Numbered from the stretch's first letter, positions 9,231 through 17,840 are shown. The stretch: 24,880 bases of DNA from Chara braunii (GCA_003427395.1 BFEA01000113.1:2137853-2162732); one strand, 5' to 3'. A program made the numbers and translations. The notes: generated from the sequence alone by a model not told the origin.

Positions 9231-9690
9231 GGGGCAAGAATTGTACATCAGCCTTCAAGAAGTTGAAGAAGTCCCTCATCGAGTACCCGGTCCTTAAAGT
9301 AGCTGACCCATCTTTACCGTTTGTCGTTACTACCGATGCCAGCCAGTATGGCATTGGCGCTGTTCTCCAACATAATGATGGAAATGGGTACAGGCCCGTG
9401 GAGTTCGTCCTGCAGGCTCCCTAGTGAGAAGGTAGCAGCCTCGACTTATGACCGTGAGCTCTTCGTCCTCAAGCGGGGCTTAAACCATTGGCGACATTAC
9501 CTGTTAGGGCTACACTTCAAGGTATATTCAGACCATGCGACTCTACGCTGGTTGAAGACCCAGGCCCGGATGACTCCTAAACTGACCAGGTGGGCTAGGG
9601 AGATTGACCAGTTCGATTTTGAATTGAAACCAGCCAAGGGTAAGTTCAATGTCGTCGCTGATGCATTGAGCAGACGTGCAAATTTCTTTG
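9231..9690 (+). pseudogene. RNase H of element 1
   Basis: This domain degrades RNA in RNA-DNA hybrids during reverse transcription. VADPSLPFVVTTDASQYGIG carries the first catalytic Asp. A frameshift near 9350 follows, then ASTYDRELFVLKRGLNHW (Glu), VYSDHATLRWL (Asp) and NVVADALSRR (Asp). All four acidic positions are kept. It is the standard gypsy RNase H without an extra domain before integrase. Confidence 0.9.
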
Positions 9691-10655
9691 GTGCAATAGT
9701 GACTTACCTGGACGCTGGTGCAGACCTGCAGCGAAAGATTAGAGCTGCCTACAGTGATGATCCCATGTACAATGTGTTGATAAAGAAGGTGCAGACCACA
9801 CCTCAGGAAGTTCTTGATTATAGAATGGCCGATGGATTGCTATTTGAGAAGACTGATGTGCATGATAGGCTATGCATACGGAATAGTGAAGAGATAAGCA
9901 GTCTGATCCTGGGGGAATGTCATGATACTGAAGGTCATTTCGGCTGGCAAAAGACCTACACGACGCTGCTCAGATCCTACACTTGGCCTGGCATGAAGCA
10001 TGATTGTATTGCCTACATCCAAGGCCGCCAAGTATGTCAAAGGAACAAGAGTTCCACGCAGCCTCCCCTCAGACTGTTGAAACCCTTGCCTATCCCATCT
10101 GGCCCCGACGAATCTGTATCTATCAATTTTATGGATACTAAGATCAAGAGTAGTAGTGGGAAGACTCACGTTATGGTTATAGTTGACAGGTTTAGTAAAT
10201 TCGTCATTTTTGTACCATTACCTACTGAAGCAAAGACAGATCTGGTCATCAAAGAGTTTTTTAACCACTGGGTCAAGGATTATGGTCACCCCTGGAGTAT
10301 AGTTAGTGACCGAGATACCCGGTTTACAGGGGAACAATGGCAACAGTTAATGAAGGTCTATGGATCTAAGTTAACGATGTCGTCTGTGTGCCACCCTGAG
10401 ACAAATGGCCAGACCGAGCAGATGAACAAGACCTTGCAGCAAGTCTTGCATATGTATATGAGACCAGATCAGATGGATTGGGATAAACACCTTCCCAAAG
10501 TAGCTAGTGTGTATGACAACTCAGTTCACGTAGCTACCTCGTGGGCCCCGAACGAGCTTCATAGAGGCTGGAGTCCCCGACGTCCCATAGACTGTTTGTC
10601 CGCATCAGATCTAAAGACTACCACCAGGTACACGCGAGTTTGCTGTCCAGTATGA
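9691..10655 (+). pseudogene. Integrase of element 1, catalytic residues altered
   Basis: The N-terminal HHCC finger begins HDTEGHFGWQKTY (9921 on), but its CXXC is damaged: GRQVCQRNK shows Arg (CGC) where the first Cys (TGC) is expected. The core has SINFMDTKIKSSSGK, where Asn (AAT) replaces the first catalytic Asp of DD35E, then VDRFSKFVIFVPL, WSIVSDRDTRFTG (second Asp present) and HPETNGQTEQMNKTLQ (Glu present). Two independent active-site losses plus the frameshift at the end show the enzyme is dead. It is the longest open frame in the window. Confidence 0.92.
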
Positions 10656-11202
10656 GAGGGATCTGCGGCGCGTTGCTGAGAACATCTGGAAGGCCCAGCA
10701 CCAGATAGTGGGACAAGCGAAGAAACACCGCCGCATGTCACAGTTTGCGGTAGGAGATCGTGTCGGGGTTAAGTCTAAAGAGTCTGTTCACGAGGAAGGG
10801 ATCTTGCAGAAGGTGCTGCCTGCCTACAGAGGGCCGTGGCAAGTATTAGATGGTAAGGGCGGTGCAGATGGACCGTCATACACCATTGAGGTTCCACCCA
10901 ATCTGCACACCTATCCTGTTTTTCACGCTTCTAAGCTACTTCCCTGTGTGACTAATGATGCATTTCCCTCACGCACACCCATGATCCCACCTGATATGGA
11001 TGGAAGATACGACGTAGACAGAATTGTAGCTGAGGATACCTCCCGTACAGGTTGTAGAGGGAAGCGACAGAGGCCATGTAAGGTTCCATTTGCTTACCCG
11101 GATCCCAGCGAAGACCGCAGGGATGAGTTAGTTCAGACAACCCCTCGTATAGTCTCATATTACGAGAGGGCACGCAGAGGATTGAACATCGATGACCGTT
11201 GA
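10656..11202 (+). pseudogene. Integrase C-terminus with chromodomain-like tail
   Basis: After a frameshift the sequence continues in another frame from 10708. FAVGDRVGVKSKES and KVLPAYRGPWQVLD form the GPY/F-type C-terminal module. PVFHASKLLP follows, the typical HVSxLK-like junction. The final 60 residues (YDVDRIVAEDTSRTG, then CKVPFAYPDPSEDRRDELVQ, then TTPRIVSYYERARRG) have the layout of a chromodomain: an initial Y-x-V-x-x-I strand, a ...K(W/F).YP.... block, then a helix. In chromoviruses this tail guides integration to modified chromatin. The chromodomain call is by pattern only. Confidence 0.7.
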
Positions 11203-11232
11203 AGTTACTTTTCTCGGAGGACCTCGAAATTA

Positions 11233-11244
11233 GGCCGGCGGGAG
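11233..11244 (+). other. Polypurine-type tract before the 3' LTR
   Basis: GGCCGGCGGGAG lies immediately before the 3' LTR start TGAATG, where the plus-strand primer should be. It is only partly purine (two CC/C interruptions), so either the primer is short (GGGAG) or the tract has mutated. Confidence 0.45.
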
Positions 11245-12140
11245 TGAATGGATTCACGCTGCAAGCCTACCAGTCCCTGTTACAGAGTCCCCAGTTATTG
11301 CCTCCCCGCAGGCCTTACTTGTAGTTCAATCTTAGGGTCTGTAGTTCTAGGTGTCGTAGGTCTATAGGAACAGTACCTGTAGAATCACACCGGTCCCCAA
11401 AGGTCCAGTCTTTGCAGCAGCCTCACAAGAAAGGTGAGAACCTTCCCAAAACAGAACTTGGCAGGGAAGAGGCAAGATAAGGCTGGTACCGATTGCGGCA
11501 GGCAGGCCCAGCCCATGAAAACAATATATTTTGGGCTACACTGCCAGACGGGGCCAGTTGTTCGTTTCACAAATTTGTGGAGCCCAGCGCACGAAAACAA
11601 TATATTTTGGGCTACACTGCCAGACGGGGGCAGTTGTTCGTTTCGCAAATTTGTGGAGCGCTGTTGGAGCTGTGCGAACTAGTGACCTGGATGAAGAAGT
11701 GCGCTGAGGGGAGAAGACGCCCAGCGCACTGGCTGAAGGAGACGGCCAAGGCCAGGAGGGGGAAGAAGCCGACTTGGCGACCATTACCATTTGATGTTGA
11801 GAGAGACGCTACAGTAGTAGTATTCAGGGTAGATCTCAAACGTAGACGGAGGAGAGAACAGAAAGGGAGAGCAACGAGGGTGAACAGTGCAGAGAAGGAA
11901 GAAGAAGAGAGAGAGAGGGAGGAGAGGGAGAGATAGAAACAGAGAGAAAAGCAGCGGATCAGAGAGGGGAAAGGCGGGATCTGAGTCGCGGGTTGTTTCA
12001 GCAGTTGGTACCATCGAATTCCAAACTTTTCGAATTGTATCTTATTGTATCTTAGTGGAACTTCGAATTCGCACTCGTGTGAGCTTTATCTGATTGCTCT
12101 CAATTGCATGTTGCTTTGCAAGTGAATCAGGATCTTTGCA
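11245..12140 (+). repeat. 3' LTR of element 1, with internal duplication
   Basis: It starts TGAATGGATTCACG and ends GATCTTTGCA, and matches the 5' LTR with many substitutions. It is longer (896 against 842 bp) mainly through a doubled 76-bp segment, offset by smaller deletions near the end. The motif TATTCAGGGTAGATCTCAAA recurs at 11821-11840. Confidence 0.9.
11506..11657 (+). repeat. 76-bp tandem duplication in the 3' LTR
   Basis: Units 11506-11581 and 11582-11657 both begin GCCCAGC and contain AACAATATATTTTGGGCTAC, ending near ACAAATTTGTGGA. The 5' LTR has a single unit, so the duplication arose after insertion or in one LTR lineage. Confidence 0.95.
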
Positions 12141-12154
12141 AAAGACAAAGGATT

Positions 12155-12251
12155 CCGTTAATTTTTTACGCTTCCTTCATTTTCATCCTTGCACAGGGGC
12201 CATGCTAAGCTTTTCTGTATCGCTCCAATTTTGATGGATGTCAGGAAGGAC
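12155..12251 (-). pseudogene. U6 spliceosomal snRNA pseudogene (5' two thirds conserved)
   Basis: Read on the - strand from 12251, GTCCTTCCTGACATCC matches the 5' stem of U6. It is followed by AAAATTGGAGCGATACAG, TTAGCATGGCCCCTG and GCAAGGATGA, all diagnostic U6 blocks. The ACAGAGA box, which pairs with the 5' splice site, reads ACAGAAA, and after GGATGA the sequence diverges (AATGAAGGAAGCG). U6 is normally invariant in the box, so I call a pseudogene and not an active gene. No T-run terminator or clear upstream promoter element is visible. It lies in the flank between the 3' LTR of element 1 and the CBP20 exon. Confidence 0.85.
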
Positions 12252-12439
12252 AACTGTTTCTCTTGTTTCAAAAATTAATGGTTGTCAAAAGAAAAGAAAA
12301 ACAGAAAACCTGAAACGCCGTAGTTCTTTTGTCTCTCTTCTGTGTTGCTTCCCCTGCTCCTGCTGCTCCTCCCGGAACTTGTCACTTTTTTTTTTTTTTC
12401 AATTGCTTGGCCCTTCTTTTACCCTGCTGTGCTGCACAG
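12252..12439 (+). other. Intron-like sequence ending in a strong 3' splice acceptor
   Basis: The stretch is pyrimidine-rich on the + strand from about 12325, including a T14 tract (12387-12400), and ends TGCTGCACAG|A at 12439. That is a textbook polypyrimidine tract and AG acceptor directly before the CBP20 exon. It supports a real intron-exon junction and not a processed retrocopy. Confidence 0.7.
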
Positions 12440-12587
12440 ATATTACACTCGCGAGGATACTGAAGACTGTGTGAAATACATAAGCGGCACAATTTTGGAT
12501 GATCGACCGATCCGAGTGGATTTTGACTGGGGCTTCGTCGAGGGCCGCCAGTTTGGCCGAGGGAGAAGTGGAGGCCAGGTCAGAGAC
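12440..12587 (+). CDS. CBP20: Exon of nuclear cap-binding protein subunit 2 (CBP20), partial
   Basis: CBP20 is the small subunit of the nuclear cap-binding complex; its RRM grips the 7-methyl-G cap of Pol II transcripts. The exon encodes [31 protein letters not shown] and [15 protein letters not shown], which are near-identical to the second half of the RRM and the Gly/Arg linker of CBP20 from plants and animals. The exon opens in phase 2 (A|TAT TAC), consistent with a split Leu codon before YY. It is preceded by a good acceptor. The 3' end is odd: the conserved protein continues with Glu after QVRD, but here TGA follows GAC and no GT donor is in place; the nearest GT (12579) would remove VRD. 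So it may be a true exon with a shifted donor, or a gene fragment. No other CBP20 exon is visible in the window. Lack of internal damage suggests a recent or functional copy. Confidence 0.88.
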
Positions 12588-12728
12588 TGACTGAGTGTTT
12601 TTTTTTCCCGCTGTTGCTCACATTTTGGTATCACTGACAGTCATTTGGGCTGTCCTAGCACGGAGGGAGGGAGAGAGAGAGAGATGTGTGAAGGGATGGT
12701 TGTTGTGCAGCATAACAAAAGCTGTAGG

Positions 12729-12731
<3 letters not shown>

Positions 12732-12775
<44 letters not shown>
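12732..12775. repeat. (TG)n microsatellite
   Basis: About 22 TG dinucleotides occur in a row. Confidence 0.97.
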
Positions 12776-12777
<2 letters not shown>

Positions 12778-12879
12778 AAAGGAAGAAGGGTGTTCTGTTT
12801 CTGTGCTGGCTGGTATCAACCTGGATATGTTTTTTGGAAAGAGGGGTGGAAGGGTTTCACCCAGTTCGCGCAACATTGC

Positions 12880-13000
12880 AGATACCAGGACTCGATCCCC
12901 AGACCTTCCCTAACCCACTGTATAATTGCCCATTGACCCTGTGTGCTTTGAACCCACGACCTTTCCCTAAAACTGTGTACAAATGTTTTGTGCGTGCAGC
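12880..13000 (-). repeat. tRNA-derived SINE-like fragments, two in tandem
   Basis: On the - strand two similar pieces each contain a Pol III B-box-like block: GGATCGAGTCCTGG (about 12886-12899) and GTGGGTTCAAAGC (about 12947-12959). Each is preceded by an AGGGAAGGTC/AGGGAAAGGTC block and a CAGT(G/T)(G/T)(G/T)T block. The repeated order suggests a dimeric tRNA-derived SINE or tRNA pseudogene pieces. No cloverleaf can be folded, so this is tentative. Confidence 0.35.
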
Positions 13001-13085
13001 TTGGGTTGTGTGGATTTGATCCGTAGATTACTTGTTTAGAAGTCTTAAGGGTCGTCTGTAAGTTTCCTAAAATGGCAAATCTACA

Positions 13086-13107
13086 GTTGACCTTTCGAAA
13101 GGTCAAC
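13086..13107. promoter_or_regulatory. Perfect 22-bp palindrome with TTGACC arms
   Basis: The arms GTTGACCTTTC and GAAAGGTCAAC are directly joined. TTGACC is the core of the plant W-box bound by WRKY factors. Further TTGACC/GGTCAA copies follow at about 13173 and 13214. This suggests LTR enhancer sites, but no binding is shown. Confidence 0.4.
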
Positions 13108-13354
13108 TGACTATACATCCTCTGAAAGATCAGTAGGTCGTGGCTAGAGTAGTGCTCGAATAGTCAAGTTGACCTCTCGCAGGTTGAAAGCGCAGTATGT
13201 CGATCTCTGAAAGGTCAAGAGTCCCAAGTCAACACCGAAGGGGCGAGTGAACGGGCAGTCCCAGTCCAGTCCGTTTTGCAGCAAGTACCAGAGTGGGACT
13301 GCACATCCCGAGTGCCCCGGACATCGGGCAGGCCCAGACCACCAAATGAAACAG

Positions 13355-13364
13355 TATAAATAAA
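13355..13364 (+). promoter_or_regulatory. TATA box of the element 2 LTR
   Basis: TATAAATAAA lies about 200 bp before the shared TTCAGGGTAGATC motif, in an otherwise GC-richer LTR. It is the likely Pol II core promoter. Confidence 0.6.
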
Positions 13365-13850
13365 GAGGCAGCGATCAGTCATTCACTCTTTATCTGGGGA
13401 ACTACGTGGAAACGCTGCTCGAGTGACTTGTGCGCTGAGTTCACTGGTGGTCAGCAAGAGAGTCCGAAGGTGGAAGAGGACAAGTGCGCTAGAGAAGAGG
13501 AAGACGATGGCGGCCATAGCCACCAGTGTGACGAGTTAGTAGTTAGAGTGTGTGTATGTGCAGACATTCAGGGTAGATCCAAGTGTTGTGTGCGTACGTG
13601 TGAGTGTGTACGACGGTGGATATAGTGTTCGGGTGGGAATTTCAGACTGGCGCTCAGATGCCATAGCCATGAGATGTGAGAAGTTGTTTTGAGCCGAGTT
13701 CCTGGCCGAAGGCCATATCTCTTAGTCTTTTGTGTGGGCGCACTGCGCCATCTCAAGTCTGTTGCTGATTCTGCGCCTGTGGGAGTTTCTGTCGCCATCG
13801 CCAGCTGCATGTATGCATGTTGAATGTGAGGGGAAGACGAGTCTGATTGC

Positions 13851-13865
13851 GGTATCGGAGCAGGT
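13851..13865 (+). other. Primer-binding site of element 2
   Basis: GGTATCGGAGCAGG is the iMet-type site without its first T, following GATTGC. It has the same internal A-to-G variant as element 1, so the two elements share a lineage. Confidence 0.7.
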
Positions 13866-14977
13866 TCCCGTTGTTTGCGTAAGCATCGCGGAGAAGAGGA
13901 GGAAGGAGCCGACTGACGCGAAGAAGGAGATGATGATGATGATGGGAGAGAGACGTGTGAGGGAAGAAGACTGCCATAGCAGACGGCAGCCATAGGTGCC
14001 AGCTTGGAGAAGAAGAACGACGACGAAAGAGAAAGTGATGGGAGAGAAGAGAGAGGTGACGAAGAAGAAGGTGATAGCAGCCATAGCTGACAGAGACGAA
14101 GAAGAAGTCGGCCATAGCCGAGGTCGAGGACGAAGAAGAAGAGGGTGAAGTAACGAAGGAGACAAAGAGAGAGAAAGCCGCCATAGTCGGATGGTCAAAG
14201 AGTTGACCAGCAAGAGTTGACCGATGAGCGATGACCGAAACAGTTGACTGATCGTTGACCAATCTTGGAGTGCGGTGCAATCTCTTCAAGCCTTGACCCT
14301 TGTCCTTTTATGCTCTGTGGATGTTGCATACTCATCTTGGTACTTGCTGCAGTCAAGTTGTCTTCTAGAGTCTGTCATCTCTTTCTGCACCGAGTCACAC
14401 CTGTCCGGGTTGTTGTAGGTTCCATGCCTGTGGTCTGATAGAGGTTGAGGGGTCGACGCCAGCTCGGGATTTAGTTGGGGTGAGGTGTATCTGACGCGAG
14501 GCGACCTAGGGAAAAGCCCCCAAGGATCTGTACAGACTGGCAGGCTGCTGTGGGTGGTACACTATACCTGAACTCCAAGCTGCAGATCGCACGTTCAGTT
14601 TGTCTAAGTCTTGAGAGAACTCTGGCTGTGGTCATCGTCCTGACTGCCACGTTAAATAATTCTTGAGGAGTTATGGGGGATCTCCTTAAATGCCTCCTGA
14701 TCAGCCAGTAGTTCTGTAGTGACAGACCAGTAACAGTATAGTCTCGAGTAGTTGACAGAGGGACAATTGGAAGCCAAAGCCAGGCAAGATTGAACTGTGG
14801 GTGCACAGGCATCTGATGGTTGTGGAAAGATTGGATTGTGGTTGCGAAAGCATCCGACGACAGCGGTAGCCTGGCTAAGGTGGAAGTGAGAACCTCTGTA
14901 TTCCTCTAAGAGGTGTCCAGGTGAGCTGGTCTAAGTGTTGAGGAGCGGAATTGTTTGTGATTGTGCCCTCGTCCAAC
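13866..14977 (+). other. Leader of element 2, no gene
   Basis: This 1.1-kb stretch has purine-rich GAAGAAG blocks (about 13890-14175) with repeated GCCATAGC/GCCATAG, then four GTTGAC motifs at 14202, 14216, 14243 and 14254. The rest is unremarkable. Open frames on the opposite strand are complements of purine runs. I see no coding sequence until ATG at 14978. Confidence 0.55.
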
Positions 14978-15534
14978 ATGGACGACTACCCCATGTTCGC
15001 CTTCATAATGGGCCTCTCCCTTTGGGGGCCCTTGCTCCATTTCCTCCTCCCATTGGGATTCTGGTGGGCTGTTTGTTGCACTGTGACTAATAAGTTTGCA
15101 ATCCAGACCCTGCCATATAGTAAGGAACAAGAGGAGAAGGCTGCCGTAATTCTTCGAGAGCAGAGGAGAGGAAGGAGAAGAGAGCCTTGGAGAAACAAGC
15201 CAAAAATCTGGCCTTGTTGGAAGAAGAAGCGGCCAAAAAGAAAAAGATGGAGGAGGAGATGGAGGCGTGGAAGAAGGAACAGGAGGCAAAGTTGGCCAAA
15301 GAATTGACCGAAGAAGAAGAAGAGAAAAAAAACAGCGAAGAAGAGGGCCCCCTGTTGCGAAGGAGGAGAGAGAAGGAAGCAGTGAAGGGCCCAAAAGAAA
15401 GGAAGGAGGAGAGAGGAGAATCGAGTACAGGTCTACCCCCACCGGAAGAGGTGGAAAAGGTTGTAAAGGACTGGGTGGCAAGATTATCTCTGGTGGAAGA
15501 TAGGGAAGTAGAGTTGATAGTCCCCCAGGCGTAA
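14978..15534 (+). pseudogene. Gag N-terminal extension of element 2: membrane segment plus coiled coil
   Basis: The start MDDYPMFAFIMGLSLWGPLL gives a hydrophobic segment of about 30 residues, parallel to the one at 5092. Downstream, after a frameshift near 15180, a long Lys/Glu coiled-coil-like stretch (LEEEAAKKKKMEEEMEAWKK and so on) runs to 15534, ending EVEKVVKDWVARLSLVEDRE. Two independent elements keep the same arrangement, so the hydrophobic start followed by a charged helix is a real feature of this Gag family. Confidence 0.65.
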
Positions 15535-15653
15535 AGAGAAGCAGTAAGAAGAGAGCGGGAGAGAGGGGAAAGAGTCCCCTGCGTCGTTAGGCAAAAGAGC
15601 AGGAGAAGCAGTTGGAGTGGAAGTTGCGCCTTGTGAAGGAAAAGACGAGGTGA

Positions 15654-16542
15654 TTGGAAATGGCAGATAAGATGGAGGAGGAATTGAAGGTGGCAGAGGA
15701 ACGGCTGGGTAAGATGAACGTAGAGACAAAGATAGGGAAAAAGATTGATATTCGTGGGCATGATATAGCACTTGAATCTATACGAGCTGGGTTCCACAAC
15801 TTTGCCCAGGAGATGATGATTTATCTCGTAAACGAAATGCAGACCGCAATTGGTAGAACATAGAAGTTTTGCACCGGTGCGATCGAGGTCGTCAAGTGGG
15901 CAGTCCCCAAGGTGGAAGAATCACAACCCTGCCGCGAGAGCGTCAAAAGTCCGCTTCCTTGAGTCCTATAGTGGGAGAAGGGATGAGGACTTTGACAATT
16001 GGGAGGCTTATATTAAATCGTATTTGTATTTATAGAGCGTGCCTTCCGACGACCATGTCCGAATAGCGTTTCAAGCCTTGAGTGGCAATACAACTAGTTG
16101 TGTCGAACTGCGAGAACGTTTTGCGAATGTCACTAGAGGATTGAAGGCGTCCGACAAACTCCAAATGATCCATATGCGACCTTGGAAGAGTGTGCATGCA
16201 CTGGAAGCCGCTATGGACGAACTGATTGTTGTGACTGGCCATGGAGTTACAAAAGCGCAGCTAGTCCAACTCTTCTATCGTGCGTTGCTCGAGCAATTGC
16301 AAGGGCACTTCTTTAACAAGAGGCAACAACCTGGGATGACCTATGACCTCCTCAGTAGGGACGTTGTTGCCTTCGCCGCCCAGTCCATGCCAATTACCAC
16401 TTTCTTGCATAATGACTTAGCTAAAGGAAAAAAGTGGAAGGGTCGCACCATCTTTGGCCAAGTTAAGGCCAAAGAAAGTCTCATACTAACAATGGAAGAA
16501 GGTGGTGCCGAAAAAGTCCCCTATACTGACATAGAATGGTGA
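15654..16542 (+). pseudogene. Gag capsid-like region of element 2
   Basis: 15654-15863 encodes a helical piece (MADKMEEELKVAEERLGKMN). After frameshifts, 15946 on reads VRFLESYSGRRDEDFDNWEA and YIKSYLYL, then a TAG, then VPSDDHVRIAFQALSGNTTS and LRERFANVTRGLKASDKLQM, followed by PWKSVHALEAAMDELI and FYRALLEQLQGHFF. This is the best-preserved retrotransposon Gag domain in the window; LRERF...KLQ and FYRALLEQL are typical of the family. It ends at a TGA after YTDIEW. Confidence 0.85.
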
Positions 16543-16847
16543 CTTGAGGAAGAGGACAGTAGTGCAGAGAGGGGGAGTTCATACACTTCTGCTGCGGTCG
16601 GAGGGAGGCCGCAAGGAGAAGGACGAGGCCATGGCAGAGGGGCTAAGCCTCAGGTGGTCGAGGGCAAGGCAGCCAGGGGGTTGGCGGCAACAAAGATCGC
16701 CAAGTGTGAGGTATGGGTCAAAGTCCCCCATCTAACCGCCCTCGCTTGAGTCGGTCACCTACCAGAAGGGGTGAATGGCACCCAGGTCGGCCTGAAGGTA
16801 GATCTTGGGAACCCTCAGGCTTAGAACGTAATGTTTGATAGGATCGC
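16543..16847 (+). pseudogene. Gag linker rich in Arg/Gly, degenerate
   Basis: Degenerate reading frames encode Arg/Gly-rich pieces (about 16600-16800) like the RGG tails of the other two gags. Nothing catalytic is visible. Confidence 0.4.
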
Positions 16848-17503
16848 ATGGACAAGTTCCAATGTGTGTTTTGTGGAGATCCTGGGCGTATCATTAAATT
16901 TTGCTCGAAGTATAAGAAGCTTAATCACGTTGCATCTAGGGCAGCAAAAGGCAACGGCCGGTAGAGGTAGCAACTGCCCCTACCCTAGGGGCACGTGGAG
17001 ATGAGTGCGTGTGCGAAGTAGAAAATCCCACTCCACGTGTGTCCATGGTAGAGGTTGTTGGGCCAGCACCTACTTGGCTGCCCAGAGACTGCTTGTGTTC
17101 GAGTCTCTCTAGGTGCTTCCCTCATAGGCCTGGCCGAAGAGCTCAAAGAAAGATGGCCAACCTGGGTCAAGATGAATGGACAAGTTCCAATGTGTGTTTT
17201 GTGGAGATCCCGGGCATATCATCAAATTTTGCTCGAAGTATAAGAAGCTTAATCACGTTGCATCTGGGGCAGCAAAAGGCAACGACCGGTAGAGGTAGCA
17301 ACTGCCCCTACCCTAGGGGCACGTGGAGATGAGCGCGTGTGCGAAGTAGAAACTCCCACTCCACGTGTGTCCATGGTAGAGGTTGTTGGGCCAGCACCTA
17401 CTTGGCTGCCCAGAGACTGCTTGTATTCGAGTCTCTCTAGGTGCTTCCCTCACAGGCCTGGCCGAAGAGCTCAAAGAAAGATGGCCAACCTGGGTCAAGA
17501 TGA
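16848..17503 (+). repeat. 328-bp tandem duplication carrying the zinc knuckle
   Basis: Units start at 16848 and 17176 with ATGGACAAGTTCCAATGTGT and end near TGGGTCAAGATGAA. Each encodes FQCVFCGDPG(R/H)IIKFCSKYKK, a CX2CX4HX4C zinc knuckle. The first copy has Arg in place of the His ligand; the second is intact. The copies differ at only a few positions, so the duplication is young relative to the element. Confidence 0.95.
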
Positions 17504-17840
17504 AGAGAAGTGAGAAGGGGCAGTTATTGTTAGCAGATGTAGAGGTCTTTAGATCTAGAGTAGGGGCCCTTGTAGGTAGTGGGGCCACTAGAAGTTACAT
17601 CAATCGTAAGGCGCTGAAGAAGTTGAGGCTAGGCCTCGAAAGTCCAAAAAGAGGAAGAACTTGTCGTCAGTATCCTTGCAGATAATCGCACCATGTGGAT
17701 CGAGGAGTACGTCGAGGGAGTCCAGGCGTGTTTTTGCCTAGAAGGAGAAGGAAAGGCAGAGAAGGTTCTTCATTCCCTAACTCTACTCGTAGAAGATAAC
17801 TTCCCCTTCGATATAGTACGTGGTACTGATTGCGGTTAGG
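17503..17840 (+). pseudogene. Protease of element 2, catalytic Asp lost
   Basis: KRSEKGQLLLADVEVFRSRV is followed by GALVGSGATRSYINRKALKK, which aligns with ALVDSGSTRSFMS of element 1. The catalytic Asp (GAT) is Gly (GGT) here, a single-base change. After a frameshift near 17640, KVLHSLTLLVEDNFPFDIV matches the C-terminal half (ILG block degenerated to VRG). The enzyme cannot be active. Confidence 0.8.

Larger units (their letters stand above)
3838..12140 (+). mobile_element. Near-complete Ty3/gypsy chromovirus (element 1), degenerate
   Basis: This 8.3-kb LTR retrotransposon has its parts in canonical order: 5' LTR, iMet-type primer-binding site, Gag, protease, RT, RNase H, integrase, chromodomain-like tail, purine-containing tract, 3' LTR. 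Protease before RT and integrase after RNase H is the Ty3/gypsy (Metaviridae) order. Both ends have TG..CA LTR termini, and AAAG occurs on both sides (3834-3837 and 12141-12144) as a candidate 4-bp target duplication. Coding regions are split over all three frames with several TAG stops, and the LTRs differ by many substitutions and one 76-bp duplication. It is therefore an old, inactive copy. It sits 15 bp from a U6 pseudogene and about 300 bp upstream of the CBP20 exon, possibly inside an intron of that gene. Confidence 0.9.
12588..13085. other. Intergenic or intron sequence with GT microsatellite and SINE-like pieces
   Basis: I see no further exon. The stretch starts with T-rich sequence and contains a GA-rich tract, a long (TG)n at 12732-12775 and two short tRNA-like fragments. 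If the CBP20 gene is intact, this would be its next intron, invaded by the second Ty3 element. Confidence 0.5.
13086..13850 (+). repeat. 5' LTR of element 2 (left end approximate)
   Basis: The right end is fixed by the primer-binding site at 13851. The motif ATTCAGGGTAGATCCAAG at 13566-13583, shared with the other LTRs of the window, and a TATA box at 13355 support LTR identity. The left end is uncertain; a perfect 22-bp palindrome at 13086-13107 marks the start of the distinct sequence. Several TTGACC/GGTCAA motifs lie in the first 160 bp. Confidence 0.65.

Noticed and set aside
13428-14289. Several open frames of 65-178 codons on both strands
   Set aside because: They lie in the LTR and leader of element 2 with purine-rich simple sequence and show no protein motif or parallel in element 1.
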